Position numbers and translations under genes: made by a program
The notes under the pieces: generated by a model
The model's input: the letters and a program-made list of their open reading frames with translations, nothing else
The model's database searches: none
Told to the model about the DNA's origin: nothing
DNA from: an uncultured Bdellovibrionales bacterium
Lineage (GTDB): Bacteria; Bdellovibrionota; Bdellovibrionia; Bdellovibrionales; JAMPXM01
Assembly (NCBI GenBank): GCA_937927435.1
Contig: CALBDW010000148.1
Span: forward strand, 1 to 30,525
Reading direction: 5' to 3'
DNA length: 30,525 nucleotides
Part shown: in pieces, positions 5,448 to 14,412 of the stretch
Numbering within the stretch: position 1 is the stretch's first letter
Layout: each line of letters starts with the position of its first letter

Positions 5448-8150
5448 ATGACAGCACCGCAATCCATGACGTCGAAAAAGACCGTCTATTTCTTCGCCGC
5501 CGGTGAAACCGAAGGTAACGCCGGCATGCGGGATATTCTCGGTGGGAAAGGCGCGAACCTCGCTGAAATGACTTCGCTCGGGATTCCGGTTCCTCCGGGA
5601 TTCACGATTTCGACCGAGGTCTGCGCTGCTTATTACCAGAACGGAATGAAAATTCCCGCGGACGTCATGGCCGAAGTCGAAAAGGCACTGGCCCGCGTGG
5701 AGGCAAAGATCGGCAAGAAGTTCGGCGACCGCAATAACCCGCTGCTTGTGAGCGTGCGTTCGGGCGCCCGCGCTTCGATGCCGGGAATGATGGATACGAT
5801 CTTAAACCTCGGCTTGAACGACGAAACGGTCGAGGGGCTTGCGGCCCGTTCGGACAATCCGCGTTTCGCTTGGGATTCGTACCGCCGGTTCGTGCAGATG
5901 TATTCCGACGTCGTGATGGGCATGAACTCGTCGGTTCTCGAGGTCACGTTGGAGGACCTGAAAGACGAAAAGGGTTATAAGCTGGATACGGATCTCAAGA
6001 CGGAAGACCTCCAGTACTTGGTGAAGAAGTTCAAACAGCAAATTTTCGAAACGACGGGCCAACATTTCCCGTCGGATCCGAAGGAGCAGCTCTGGGGCGC
6101 GATCGGCGCCGTCTTCAGGAGCTGGAACACGCCGCGCGCGGTTGCGTACCGGCAGCTGCACGGTATCCCCGATTGGTGGGGAACGGCCGTCAACGTGCAG
6201 TCGATGGTCTTCGGTAACATGGGCGAGGATTCGGCGACGGGGGTCGCGTTCACGCGCAACCCCTCGACGGGTGAAAATAAATTCTACGGCGAATGGCTGG
6301 TGAACGCCCAAGGTGAGGACGTCGTGGCGGGTATCCGCACGCCGAACCGTCTCACGCGCGAAGAAGCTGAGGCGGCTGGGCAACCGGGTACGTCTCTTGA
6401 AGAGAAGATGCCCGAGGTCTTCAAGCAGCTCGTCGACATCTATAAGAAGCTCGAGGCCCACTATCGTGACATGCAGGATATGGAGTTCACGATCGAGCAG
6501 GGCAAACTCTGGATGCTGCAGACCCGGAACGGCAAGCGGACGGCGCGTGCGGCTTTGAAAATCGCGTGCGACATGATCGACGAGAAGCTCATCACGCCGG
6601 AAGAGGCTCTTATGCGGATCGAGCCGAAGAGCCTCGATCAGCTGCTGCACCCGACGCTCGATCCGAACGCGAAAAAGACCCTCTTGGCGAAAGGTCTTCC
6701 GGCGTCACCGGGCGGCGCTTCGGGCCAGATCGTCTTCACGAGCGAAGAAGCCGTCGAATGGAAAGAGCAAGGTAAGAAAGTCATTCTCGTGCGCGTGGAA
6801 ACATCGCCCGAGGACATCCTGGGCATGGTGGCGGCGCAAGGTATTCTTACGACTCGCGGAGGTATGACGTCGCACGCGGCGGTCGTCGCACGCGGTATGG
6901 GCAAGTGCTGCGTCGCCGGCGCGGGTGATGTGGCGATCGACTACGCGAAAGAAGAAATGCGGGTCGCCGGATACGTTCTAAAGAAAGGTGACATTATCAC
7001 TCTCGACGGTTCGACCGGCGCGATCTACTTGGGCGAAGTGAAGACCGTTGAGCCGCAACTCGACGGCGTCTTTGAGCGCATCATGAAGATCGCTGACGAG
7101 TTCCGCACGATGAAAGTGCGCACGAATGCCGACACTCCGAAGGACGCGCAAATCGCCCGTTCATTCGGAGCGGAAGGCATCGGTCTCTGCCGTACGGAGC
7201 ACATGTTCTTCGGTGCGGATCGTATCGATGCCATGCGCGAGATGATCGTGGCCGACAGCAAGGAGGAGCGAGAAAGGGCGCTTGAAAAACTCTTGCCGAT
7301 GCAGCGCCAAGACTTCCTTGAACTCTTTAAGGTGATGAAGGGTTATCCGGTGACGATTCGTCTTCTGGATCCGCCGCTTCACGAGTTCGTTCCTCATACC
7401 GATGAGGAAACTCGCGAACTCGCGGCCCGCTTGAAGATCGACTACGAAAAACTCCGTCACCGCGTGAAGTCGCTCCACGAGTTCAACCCGATGTTGGGTC
7501 ACCGCGGATGCCGCTTGGCGATCACGTATCCGGAAATCTACATCATGCAAACGCGCGCAATCGCGGAAGCGGCGGCGCAACTTGTGAAAGAGGGCGAAAC
7601 GCTCGTTCCGGAAATCATGATTCCGCTGGTCGGCGTAGACACGGAGCTCAAGAAGCTTCGCGAGCTCGTCGAAAAAGAAGTTTTGGCGGTGCAGAAAGAG
7701 CAAGGAGTGAAGTTCGACTTCATGGTTGGAACGATGATCGAGCTTCCGCGTGCTGCAATTACGGCCGACGAAATCGCCGCGCACGCAGACTTCTTCAGCT
7801 TTGGAACCAATGACTTGACGCAAACCACCCTTGGTGTCTCTCGTGACGATGCGGCGCGCTTCCTTGGCTCGTACGTTTCTGAGGGCATTTTCAAAAACGA
7901 TCCGTTCATCACGATCGACCAGGAGGGGGTAGGAAAACTCGTGAAAATGGCAGTTGACCTCGGGCGTCGGGCGAAACAAAACTTGAAGCTCGGAGTGTGT
8001 GGTGAACACGGAGGCGATCCGGATTCGATCCTGTTCTTCCAAAAAGCGGGATTGGATTACGTCAGCTGTTCGCCCTACCGGGTGCCGATCGCGCGTTTGG
8101 CTGCGGCTCAAGCGGCCATCGGGCAGAAGGCTCAGAGCGCCACACATTAA
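5448..8150 (+). CDS. ppdK: pyruvate, phosphate dikinase
   Basis: A 900-residue enzyme that interconverts pyruvate + ATP + Pi and PEP + AMP + PPi in the cytoplasm. The order of domains is complete. The N-terminal ATP-grasp domain contains GGKGANLAEM and SVRSGARASMPGMMDT. The swivelling phosphohistidine domain has GGMTSHAAVVARGMG with the catalytic His at residue 476. The C-terminal TIM barrel has GLCRTEHMF, HRGCRLAITYPE, SFGTNDLTQ and LGVCGEHGGDP. The length matches the family. In a predator or amino-acid consumer it could serve gluconeogenesis; that role is inference. The start is ATG 5448, with an AGAGGG site upstream. Two hairpins, the second a good terminator, follow the gene. Confidence 0.97.
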   Translation: MTAPQSMTSKKTVYFFAAGETEGNAGMRDILGGKGANLAEMTSLGIPVPPGFTISTEVCAAYYQNGMKIPADVMAEVEKALARVEAKIGKKFGDRNNPLLVSVRSGARASMPGMMDTILNLGLNDETVEGLAARSDNPRFAWDSYRRFVQMYSDVVMGMNSSVLEVTLEDLKDEKGYKLDTDLKTEDLQYLVKKFKQQIFETTGQHFPSDPKEQLWGAIGAVFRSWNTPRAVAYRQLHGIPDWWGTAVNVQSMVFGNMGEDSATGVAFTRNPSTGENKFYGEWLVNAQGEDVVAGIRTPNRLTREEAEAAGQPGTSLEEKMPEVFKQLVDIYKKLEAHYRDMQDMEFTIEQGKLWMLQTRNGKRTARAALKIACDMIDEKLITPEEALMRIEPKSLDQLLHPTLDPNAKKTLLAKGLPASPGGASGQIVFTSEEAVEWKEQGKKVILVRVETSPEDILGMVAAQGILTTRGGMTSHAAVVARGMGKCCVAGAGDVAIDYAKEEMRVAGYVLKKGDIITLDGSTGAIYLGEVKTVEPQLDGVFERIMKIADEFRTMKVRTNADTPKDAQIARSFGAEGIGLCRTEHMFFGADRIDAMREMIVADSKEERERALEKLLPMQRQDFLELFKVMKGYPVTIRLLDPPLHEFVPHTDEETRELAARLKIDYEKLRHRVKSLHEFNPMLGHRGCRLAITYPEIYIMQTRAIAEAAAQLVKEGETLVPEIMIPLVGVDTELKKLRELVEKEVLAVQKEQGVKFDFMVGTMIELPRAAITADEIAAHADFFSFGTNDLTQTTLGVSRDDAARFLGSYVSEGIFKNDPFITIDQEGVGKLVKMAVDLGRRAKQNLKLGVCGEHGGDPDSILFFQKAGLDYVSCSPYRVPIARLAAAQAAIGQKAQSATH

Positions 8151-8160
8151 GGGGCTGCTT

Positions 8161-8183
8161 GGCTCCGCTTAAGCGGCGGAGCC
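8161..8183 (+). repeat. hairpin after ppdK
   Basis: GGCTCCGC (8161-8168) and GCGGAGCC (8176-8183) form a perfect 8-bp stem 11 bases after the ppdK stop. No U tract follows. It probably protects or helps end the ppdK transcript together with the terminator at 8213-8250. Confidence 0.5.
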
Positions 8184-8212
8184 TGGAGTAGTTCTAAAGT
8201 TGTTTTTGAAAG

Positions 8213-8250
8213 AAGGGCTTTCGAGCTTTGGGGGAGAAAGCCCTTTTTTT
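8213..8250 (+). terminator. intrinsic terminator of ppdK
   Basis: AAGGGCTTTC (8213-8222) pairs with GAAAGCCCTT (8236-8245), and the T run continues to 8250. This is a standard intrinsic terminator in the plus direction and separates ppdK from smc. Confidence 0.88.
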
Positions 8251-8340
8251 GATTTTTCGATTTCGACTTTAGTAGAGGCAGTGACCTTCAATCGGCACGA
8301 AGCCGAGAGGGCGTCGCTTTTACGGGAGCAGCATTAGGAC

Positions 8341-11300
8341 ATGCGCATCAAAAAACTTGAGCTGATTGGCTTTAAGTCGTTCAAGGACCGGACGGTCATT
8401 CACTTCGACAAAGGTATCACTGGGATCGTCGGGCCGAACGGTTGCGGTAAATCCAACATTGTCGACGCCTTGACCTGGGTTATGGGTGAGATGTCGGCCA
8501 AACACCTGCGCGGCACAAGCATGGAAGACGTGATCTTCGCTGGGGCCGAAGGTTACGCCCCCATGGGGATGGCCGAGGTGAGCCTGACTCTCGAAAACGA
8601 CGGCGGACCCTTCCCCGTCCAATACATGAAGCACTCCGAGATTATGGTCACTCGCCGTCTGAACCGTTCGGGGGAATCGGAGTACTTCATCAATAAAGAG
8701 CCGGCCCGCCTCAAAGACATCCAGGAAATCTTCATGGACACCGGCGCCGGTGCCAAAGGCTTCTCGATCATCCAACAAAACGCCATCGGCCAGATGATCA
8801 CGGCGAAACCGGAAGACCGCCGTGTTTTGATTGAAGAAGCGGCCGGAATCACGAAGTTCAAGGCGCGCAAGCGCGAGTCACAACGCAAGCTGGTTGCGAC
8901 GGAACAAAACCTACTCCGCCTCCAAGACATCGTCGGCGAGTTGAAACGGCAGATCGACAGTCTGCAACGCCAAGCTCAAAGAGCGGAGCGGTATCGCGCC
9001 TTGAAACGCGAGATTGAAGATCTCGATCTTTGGATTTCGTCGCGCCAGTTCCTCGAACTCAAAGAGATTTCGGAAGCGGCCGCGTGCGAGCTGGCTGAGG
9101 CGGAAGCGGCTGAAGTCGAAGCTCAATCGGATGTCAGCTCTCAGGAAGCGCTCCGTGAATCGCTCCGTGCGGAACTTGTCGAGCGCGAAGCGCAAGTGAA
9201 CGCAAAGCAAGCCGAAGCGATGGTTTTGCGCGATCAGGTGCAAAAAGCCGAAAGCGAAATCCAGGAGCTTCGTTTTGAGATCGAGCAGGCTCGTCGCAAT
9301 AAGGAAATGACGGGTTCGCTTCTTGAAGAAAACCGGACTCGCCGCGAGATCCTGCTTTCCGATCTTGAACGCGTACGCGAAAGTCTCGAACGGATTCGGG
9401 AAGAAGCGTTGGCTTTGAAAACCGAATTCGAGGCGAAGAAAGAGCGTTTCGACGACGCTTCGGCGCGGATCGAGGAAGTCGACCAGGAATTGACCGAGGC
9501 TCGTCGCGAAATTCTTACGGTTTCGCAAGGCGAATCGTCGCTCGCTGCCCGCGTGGCGTCGATGCGTGAGACGATCGCGAGCATTGAGGAACGCGAGGCG
9601 GAAGCTCGCGCAATTCTCGAAGAGCTTCTCGAGAAACGCGTCGAGTTTGAAGCCCGCCGCAAGAAAGTTTGGACGGAACTCGAACGCGAGCGCCAAGAGC
9701 AATTGGATTTGGCTCGCGACGTTGAGACATTCGAAGCCAACAAAGCGGCTCTTACGAAGCAAATCGAAGAACGCCGCGCTGAGGTTGAGCAGTACAAGGA
9801 TTCTTTGAATGAAGTCACGAGCCGTCTCTACGGTCTTGAAAACCTCGCCAACAACTTCGAGGGCTTTGAGGCGGGCGTGAAATCGATCATGTTCTGGCAG
9901 CGCCAGAAGCTCGAGGAGTTGCCTGAGAGCGAGCGTGCGGAGAAACAACAGTTCCATCCGGTCGCGGAAGTGGTCGAAGTTCCGGCCGAATACGAACTGG
10001 CGATGGAGGCAGCCCTCGGTCCGCGTTTGCAAATGCTTCTGACGGATAATGCGGATGCCGCGCTCACGGCCGTCAGCTATCTGAAAGAGCAAAAACAGGG
10101 CCGCTCGAGCTTTGTCGCCGGCGGCTTGCAAGTCGTCGAGATCGAAGCTCGCGACATCGACCGTTCGAAAGTGAAGGCCGTTTTGAAAGAGGTCGTTAAA
10201 ACGCCCGCTCGTTTTGCGCCCCTTGTTTCGCGGCTTTTGGAGCGGGTTGCGGTGGTCGACAGTTTGGTTCAGGCGTTCGAGTTGAAACGCGAGTATCCGG
10301 ATTGGACCTTTGTGACCACCGAAGGCGATCTGATTTCGAGCGATGGAGTTATCACGGGCGGTACGGCAGAAAGCGCCGACTCCGGCATGCTCAAGCGCCG
10401 CCGTGAAATCAAAGAGCTTTCGCTCCAGAAAGAGGAGTGGGCCGGTAAACTCGCATTGGCGACCGCATCGCTCAAGAAACTCGAAGAAAGTCTGAAGACT
10501 CTGATTGAGGACCTCGAGGCAGCTCAAAAGCGCAATCTTGAGAAAGAAATCATTCTTGCGAGCCTCAAGAAGGACCTCGATCAGGCTGAGCGCGAGCTTG
10601 ATAACGCGAACCAAGCGATCGCCCGCCAGGAGCGCGATGTTCATTCGCTGACGAGCCAGAAAGAAAGCCGGATGGCGGAGCTGGCGGAAATGGAAGCCCG
10701 CCTCAGCGAACTTTCGGATCGGAAGGTCGAGCTTGAAAGACGCATTGAAGACTTGAACCAAGAGCTTTTGATCGCCCGTAACGGCATCGATGAGCTTCAA
10801 GAAGAGGTGATGAAGCTCCAAGTTCAATCGGCGACCAAGACGTCCGAGTGCGAGGGCTTGGAGCGGCAAGAGCAAATGCTCTTGCGTTCGCTCGAAGAAG
10901 TCGAGTCCTTGCTTTCGCGGATGAGCGAAGAGAGCGAAAAGTCGACGGCGAGTATGTCGCAGAACCAGATCGAGCTCGAGGAACGCAAGGTTCGGCTCGA
11001 AGAGCTCATCCGCCGTTCCGAAGAAGTGGCGGCCGAGGTCGCCAAGATGCGCGACGAGTACGAGCAGGTGCAGACTCGGGTGCGCGAGTTGGACCAAGCG
11101 CTTTCGGACCGGTTGTCGCAGCGTAACCAGATCCAGATGAAGATCAATGAAGCGAAGCTTCGCCTTGAGCAGGCCCGCATGAAAGAGCAGAACCTGCGCG
11201 AGCAAATTCGCGAGCGCTACATCCTGGAGCTGGACGAAGTGGCGGAACGCTACCGCGACCGCGAGGGCGATATCAAAGAAGCCGAGGCGACCCTCAAAGA

Positions 11301-11925
11301 CTTGCGCGAAAAAGTCGCGCGGATCGGCGAGGTGAACCTGTCGGCGATCGAGGAGTACGACGAAGTTGCGAAACGTTACGAGTTCCTTTCGAAGCAGCAA
11401 AACGACCTCATTGAGGCGAAAGAGCAGCTTAAGAAGGTGATCGATCGTATCAATCGGATCTGCGCGAAACGCTTTAAGGAGACGTTCGATCAGGTCAACG
11501 AACGGTTTACGAAGGTCTTCCCTGTTCTTTTCGGTGGGGGTGAAGCGAAACTCGTTCTCATCGAAGATCCCGAAAAAGGCGAGATGGGAATCGACATCAT
11601 CGCGCGGCCCCCGGGAAAGAAACTGCAAAGCGTTTCGCTCCTTTCGGGCGGAGAAAAAGCGCTCACGGCTGTGTCGTTGATCTTCTCGATCTTCCTCGTG
11701 AAGCCGTCGCCGTACTGCTTGCTGGACGAGGTCGACGCGCCTCTTGATGATGCGAACGTCTTCCGTTTCAACGATCTCGTGAAAGAGATGGCGAAGCGCT
11801 CGCAAATCATTGTGGTCACGCACAACAAGTACACGATGGAAGTCGCGAACCGTCTCTACGGCGTGACGATGGAAGAAAAAGGCGTCTCGAAGATGGTTTC
11901 GGTGAACCTGGGAGCCGCTTCCTAA
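8341..11925 (+). CDS. smc: chromosome segregation/condensin ATPase SMC
   Basis: A 1194-residue full-length SMC protein that loops and compacts chromosomal DNA, normally with ScpA and ScpB (not in this window). The N-terminal head has Walker A GPNGCGKS at residues 31-38. Two long coiled-coil arms are rich in Glu, Arg and Leu. The arms flank a hinge around residues 520-680, with YELAMEAALGPRLQML and the glycine-rich DGVITGGTAES. The C-terminal head has the ABC signature LSGGEKAL (about 1101-1108) and Walker B YCLLDEVDAPLDDANV. The start is ATG 8341, with AGGAC just upstream. A very long open frame on the opposite strand (8911-12006) is a by-product of the codon pattern. Confidence 0.97.
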   Translation: MRIKKLELIGFKSFKDRTVIHFDKGITGIVGPNGCGKSNIVDALTWVMGEMSAKHLRGTSMEDVIFAGAEGYAPMGMAEVSLTLENDGGPFPVQYMKHSEIMVTRRLNRSGESEYFINKEPARLKDIQEIFMDTGAGAKGFSIIQQNAIGQMITAKPEDRRVLIEEAAGITKFKARKRESQRKLVATEQNLLRLQDIVGELKRQIDSLQRQAQRAERYRALKREIEDLDLWISSRQFLELKEISEAAACELAEAEAAEVEAQSDVSSQEALRESLRAELVEREAQVNAKQAEAMVLRDQVQKAESEIQELRFEIEQARRNKEMTGSLLEENRTRREILLSDLERVRESLERIREEALALKTEFEAKKERFDDASARIEEVDQELTEARREILTVSQGESSLAARVASMRETIASIEEREAEARAILEELLEKRVEFEARRKKVWTELERERQEQLDLARDVETFEANKAALTKQIEERRAEVEQYKDSLNEVTSRLYGLENLANNFEGFEAGVKSIMFWQRQKLEELPESERAEKQQFHPVAEVVEVPAEYELAMEAALGPRLQMLLTDNADAALTAVSYLKEQKQGRSSFVAGGLQVVEIEARDIDRSKVKAVLKEVVKTPARFAPLVSRLLERVAVVDSLVQAFELKREYPDWTFVTTEGDLISSDGVITGGTAESADSGMLKRRREIKELSLQKEEWAGKLALATASLKKLEESLKTLIEDLEAAQKRNLEKEIILASLKKDLDQAERELDNANQAIARQERDVHSLTSQKESRMAELAEMEARLSELSDRKVELERRIEDLNQELLIARNGIDELQEEVMKLQVQSATKTSECEGLERQEQMLLRSLEEVESLLSRMSEESEKSTASMSQNQIELEERKVRLEELIRRSEEVAAEVAKMRDEYEQVQTRVRELDQALSDRLSQRNQIQMKINEAKLRLEQARMKEQNLREQIRERYILELDEVAERYRDREGDIKEAEATLKDLREKVARIGEVNLSAIEEYDEVAKRYEFLSKQQNDLIEAKEQLKKVIDRINRICAKRFKETFDQVNERFTKVFPVLFGGGEAKLVLIEDPEKGEMGIDIIARPPGKKLQSVSLLSGGEKALTAVSLIFSIFLVKPSPYCLLDEVDAPLDDANVFRFNDLVKEMAKRSQIIVVTHNKYTMEVANRLYGVTMEEKGVSKMVSVNLGAAS

Positions 11926-11937
11926 TTCCTCTCTCAA

Positions 11938-11961
11938 GGTGGCTCTTGATCGAGAGCCACC
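11938..11961 (+). terminator. hairpin after smc
   Basis: GGTGGCTCT (11938-11946) and AGAGCCACC (11953-11961) form a perfect 9-bp stem with a 6-nt loop, 13 bases after the smc stop. There is no U tract, so termination would be inefficient or Rho-assisted. It is the only end-of-gene structure seen between smc and the next gene. Confidence 0.45.
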
Positions 11962-12131
11962 GCAAACCCCGCTGAATGAAAAAAATATAGAAACGGCGTG
12001 CTGCAATTTAAGTCGGTGAGGAGATTAGTGAATTCCTCCTCTGGCATGTCTTCACGGTCACGATCAACCCGTTGATTTTCCCTTCGGATTGACCTTAAAC
12101 CGGCAGCAAATTTTGGACCGGAGGAAGGGTC

Positions 12132-12437
12132 ATGAAATTGATCGCGGCGATATTCTCGGCTGTTTTGTTATCGGCCCCTTTTTCGATGGCGAAAGCCGAG
12201 TGCGAAAAAGAGGCGAGGGCGGTGATCACGCGTTACTACAGCAAGCGCGGTGCGAAAGTTGTCAGCTTGAAAGGACTCGAAGTCCAAGGTTTGACCCCTG
12301 GTGCTTATTGGCAGCGCTACGCGGTAAAGGTGAAGGTCACCACCTCGATTAAGGGCAAAAAGATCACAAAGGATCGCATCTTCATCATGTCTTCGCCCTT
12401 TATCTGCGAAAAGTTGGGAATCGAATCGATCCTTTGA
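12132..12437 (+). CDS. small secreted protein of unknown function
   Basis: A 101-residue protein with a clear Sec signal peptide: MKLIAAIFSAVLLSAPFSMAKA, with probable cleavage after AKA at residue 22. The mature part has about 79 residues, is basic, and contains two cysteines (C24 and C92) that could form one disulfide in the periplasm. I do not recognise a family. ATG 12132 has a strong GGAGGAAGG ribosome site. It lies between smc and ftsY, with the ftsY promoter starting 18 bases after its stop, so it is probably a separate unit. A weak promoter candidate (TTGATT, 17-base spacer, TTAAAC) lies at 12072-12100. Confidence 0.75.
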   Translation: MKLIAAIFSAVLLSAPFSMAKAECEKEARAVITRYYSKRGAKVVSLKGLEVQGLTPGAYWQRYAVKVKVTTSIKGKKITKDRIFIMSSPFICEKLGIESIL

Positions 12438-12455
12438 TTCTGTCCACGCGTCCTC

Positions 12456-12484
12456 TTGACCCTCGAGGAAGCGGCCCATAGGAT
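12456..12484 (+). promoter_or_regulatory. sigma-70-type promoter of ftsY
   Basis: TTGACC (12456-12461) and TAGGAT (12479-12484) are separated by 17 bases. Transcription would start near 12491, just before the ribosome site GGAGTGAGG of ftsY. The TTG of this -35 box is also an in-frame potential start codon; its promoter role argues that translation begins at ATG 12516. Confidence 0.65.
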
Positions 12485-12515
12485 GGCCGCGCCTTTATCA
12501 GGGAACGGAGTGAGG

Positions 12516-13763
12516 ATGGAGTCGTTTCTCTCGCAGCTCGGTAATGATCAGCTTTACATCATCGGGTTTTTCGTGGCCGCGTTGGCCATCACGGCGGTGG
12601 TGGCCTTCATGTTCTGGCGCGCGCTTAAGAGCGATCGCATTGAGAAACTCGAAGCTCCCACATCTCCGGAACGCGACCTATTTAAAACCCCTGAAAGGGA
12701 GATCGTAACGGAGCCGGCTCAAGGCACGCCGGCGGTGCCGGCCGCAACGGCCCCGCAGGTTGATGTCGCTCCAGAAACTCCCAAAGAAGAAGCCCGCAAA
12801 GTTGAAAGGACACCGCTTTCGGCCACTCTTGCCGGAACCCGCCAGACCTTCATGGGGCGGATCAAATCCCTGTTTGGTTCGAAACCCGCGCTGACTTCCG
12901 ACGAAATGGAGCAGCTTGAGGAGATTCTCTATACGTCCGACCTCGGACCGCACACGGTGCAACGGCTTCTTGAGGCGGTTGAGTCGAAAGTGAAGGGAAA
13001 TGGTGCGAACGGCTACGAAGTCGTTCGCGAAGCGTTGAAGCACGAAATGATCGAAATCTTTGAGAGCCTTCCGACGCGGGGTAATGGGCAAATAAATCGG
13101 GCGGATTTTGAAGGCGATCTCGATGGGCTTGAAGAATTGAATATCTGGTCGCAGAAACCGGCTGTCATCATGGTCGTCGGCGTGAACGGCGCCGGGAAAA
13201 CGACGACGATCGGAAAGCTCGCCCGCCGCCTGGCGCAGTCGGGGTGTCGCGTTCTGGTTGCGGCTGGCGATACGTTCCGGGCTGCGGCTGGCGATCAGCT
13301 GAAAATTTGGACAGAGCGCGCCCAGGTCGAAATCTTTAGCCCTGAAGGTGTGACAGACCCGAGTGCGGTCGCGTTCAAGGCCTGCGAGACTGCGAAGTCG
13401 GGCGGATTCGATGTTGTGATCGTTGATACGGCTGGTCGACTGCACACGCAGAAAAACCTGATGGAAGAGCTGAAGAAAATGAAGCGCGTGGTCGCCAAGC
13501 AACTTCCGGAGGCCCCGCACGAAGTACTTTTGGTTCTGGATGCGAATTCGGGCCAGAATGCATTGATTCAAGCGCGTGAATTCCACCAAGCCCTCGAGGT
13601 GACGGGGGTTGTTCTCACGAAGCTCGATGGTTCGGCCAAAGGTGGAGTGGCCGTTGGTTTGGCTCACGAATTAAAGCTGCCGATTAAGCTGATTGGAGTT
13701 GGCGAAGGTATTGATGACCTGCGACGCTTTTCGTCAGAGGAGTTCGTTAATTCAATTTTATAG
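12516..13763 (+). CDS. ftsY: signal recognition particle receptor FtsY
   Basis: A 415-residue SRP receptor GTPase that docks Ffh-ribosome complexes at the inner membrane. It begins with a transmembrane helix (about residues 12-34, YIIGFFVAALAITAVVAFMFW). A Pro/Glu/Ala-rich linker of roughly 80 residues follows, then the helical N domain and the G domain. G-domain motifs are GVNGAGKTTT (from residue 222), DTFRAAA, DTAGR and TKLDG, with the closing GVGEGIDDLRRF. The true membrane helix differs from E. coli FtsY, which uses an acidic amphipathic region. ATG 12516 was chosen for its GGAGTGAGG site and because the upstream in-frame TTG is the -35 box. Confidence 0.95.
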   Translation: MESFLSQLGNDQLYIIGFFVAALAITAVVAFMFWRALKSDRIEKLEAPTSPERDLFKTPEREIVTEPAQGTPAVPAATAPQVDVAPETPKEEARKVERTPLSATLAGTRQTFMGRIKSLFGSKPALTSDEMEQLEEILYTSDLGPHTVQRLLEAVESKVKGNGANGYEVVREALKHEMIEIFESLPTRGNGQINRADFEGDLDGLEELNIWSQKPAVIMVVGVNGAGKTTTIGKLARRLAQSGCRVLVAAGDTFRAAAGDQLKIWTERAQVEIFSPEGVTDPSAVAFKACETAKSGGFDVVIVDTAGRLHTQKNLMEELKKMKRVVAKQLPEAPHEVLLVLDANSGQNALIQAREFHQALEVTGVVLTKLDGSAKGGVAVGLAHELKLPIKLIGVGEGIDDLRRFSSEEFVNSIL

Positions 13764-13940
13764 TCATGAAATCTTAAAATAGACTCCCGCTTGTAAGTTT
13801 TTTGCTTTACACTCTTGGCCGTGGCAATGATTGAGAAATCTCCAAAGGCCGAGATCAAACCCGCAAATGCGTCGCCAAGCGCCCCTACGAAAGGCGAGTC
13901 GCCGACGGAGGCGCGTGCGCATTCGACACAGGAGCCCAAC

Positions 13941-14339
13941 ATGCGGCTCTTTGAAGTTGAAATCGCGGGTGTTCCGCTGCGTTTGAAATCCTCTCATGAT
14001 GAACAGACGGTGAATGAACTGGTCGCTCTCGTGGACCAAAAAATCCGCGAGGCCTTACCTCTCACGAAGACCGGTTCAGTTCAAAATGCCTCTATTTTAG
14101 CGTCTTTACATCTCGCAGAAGAGTATCTAACCCTCAAGCGGAAGGCGAAAGCCGAACTTGAACGGTTGGAAAAACGAACGCTTAAGGTGATCTCAGACTT
14201 GGAGAGCTCTCGTATGACGGGGCTCCAAAGTAAGGATGATCGCGTTAAGACTGTCGGAAACGAAGCTGATCGCGATTCTGTAAAGAGAGATACGTCGCAA
14301 AATAATGATATTCATCGGGAGTCGGCGCTCGACCTCTGA
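13941..14339 (+). CDS. zapA: cell division protein ZapA
   Basis: A 132-residue protein (from the chosen start) with the ZapA fold. The N-terminal strand-rich head is FEVEIAGVPLRLKSSHDEQTVNELVALVDQKI. The coiled-coil helix is ILASLHLAEEYLTLKRKAKAELERLEKRTLKVISDLE. ZapA crosslinks FtsZ filaments at the division site. The charged 45-residue C-terminal tail is longer than usual. ATG 13941 has AGGAG six bases upstream and begins right at the domain. The frame is open back to ATG 13827 and TTG 13815; that extension is Pro/Ala/Lys-rich with coding-like third-base use but has no ribosome site, so a longer N-terminus cannot be excluded. The zapA-fau-rny order supports the call. Confidence 0.85.
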   Translation: MRLFEVEIAGVPLRLKSSHDEQTVNELVALVDQKIREALPLTKTGSVQNASILASLHLAEEYLTLKRKAKAELERLEKRTLKVISDLESSRMTGLQSKDDRVKTVGNEADRDSVKRDTSQNNDIHRESALDL

Positions 14340-14387
14340 TTGATTTTCGGCCGACTTCAATTGACGATCCTCTCCCACCTACTTGAG

Positions 14388-14406
14388 CCCCACTGAAGCT
14401 GTGGGG
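14388..14406 (+). repeat. hairpin before fau
   Basis: CCCCAC (14388-14393) and GTGGGG (14401-14406) form a perfect 6-bp stem with a 7-nt loop, ending 6 bases before the fau ATG. The only G-rich ribosome-site candidate (GGGG) lies inside the stem, so folding could lower fau translation. The 73-base gap is far too small for a 6S RNA gene, which often sits between zapA and fau in proteobacteria. Confidence 0.35.
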
Positions 14407-14412
14407 ATTCTA

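Noticed and set aside
8911..12006. A 1031-codon open frame on the strand opposite smc.
   Set aside because: It mirrors the codon pattern of the smc coiled coil, has no recognisable domains, and smc is unambiguous. The same applies to long frames opposite glyS, ppdK and tyrS.
12028..12075. A 15-residue leader frame after GAGGAG upstream of the small secreted protein gene.
   Set aside because: Serine/arginine-rich and without regulatory codon runs; ribosome-site spacing is short; likely chance.
14340..14412. 6S RNA gene between zapA and fau, its usual place in many proteobacteria.
   Set aside because: The gap is only 73 bases, far below the size of 6S RNA, and no open-bubble fold is visible.
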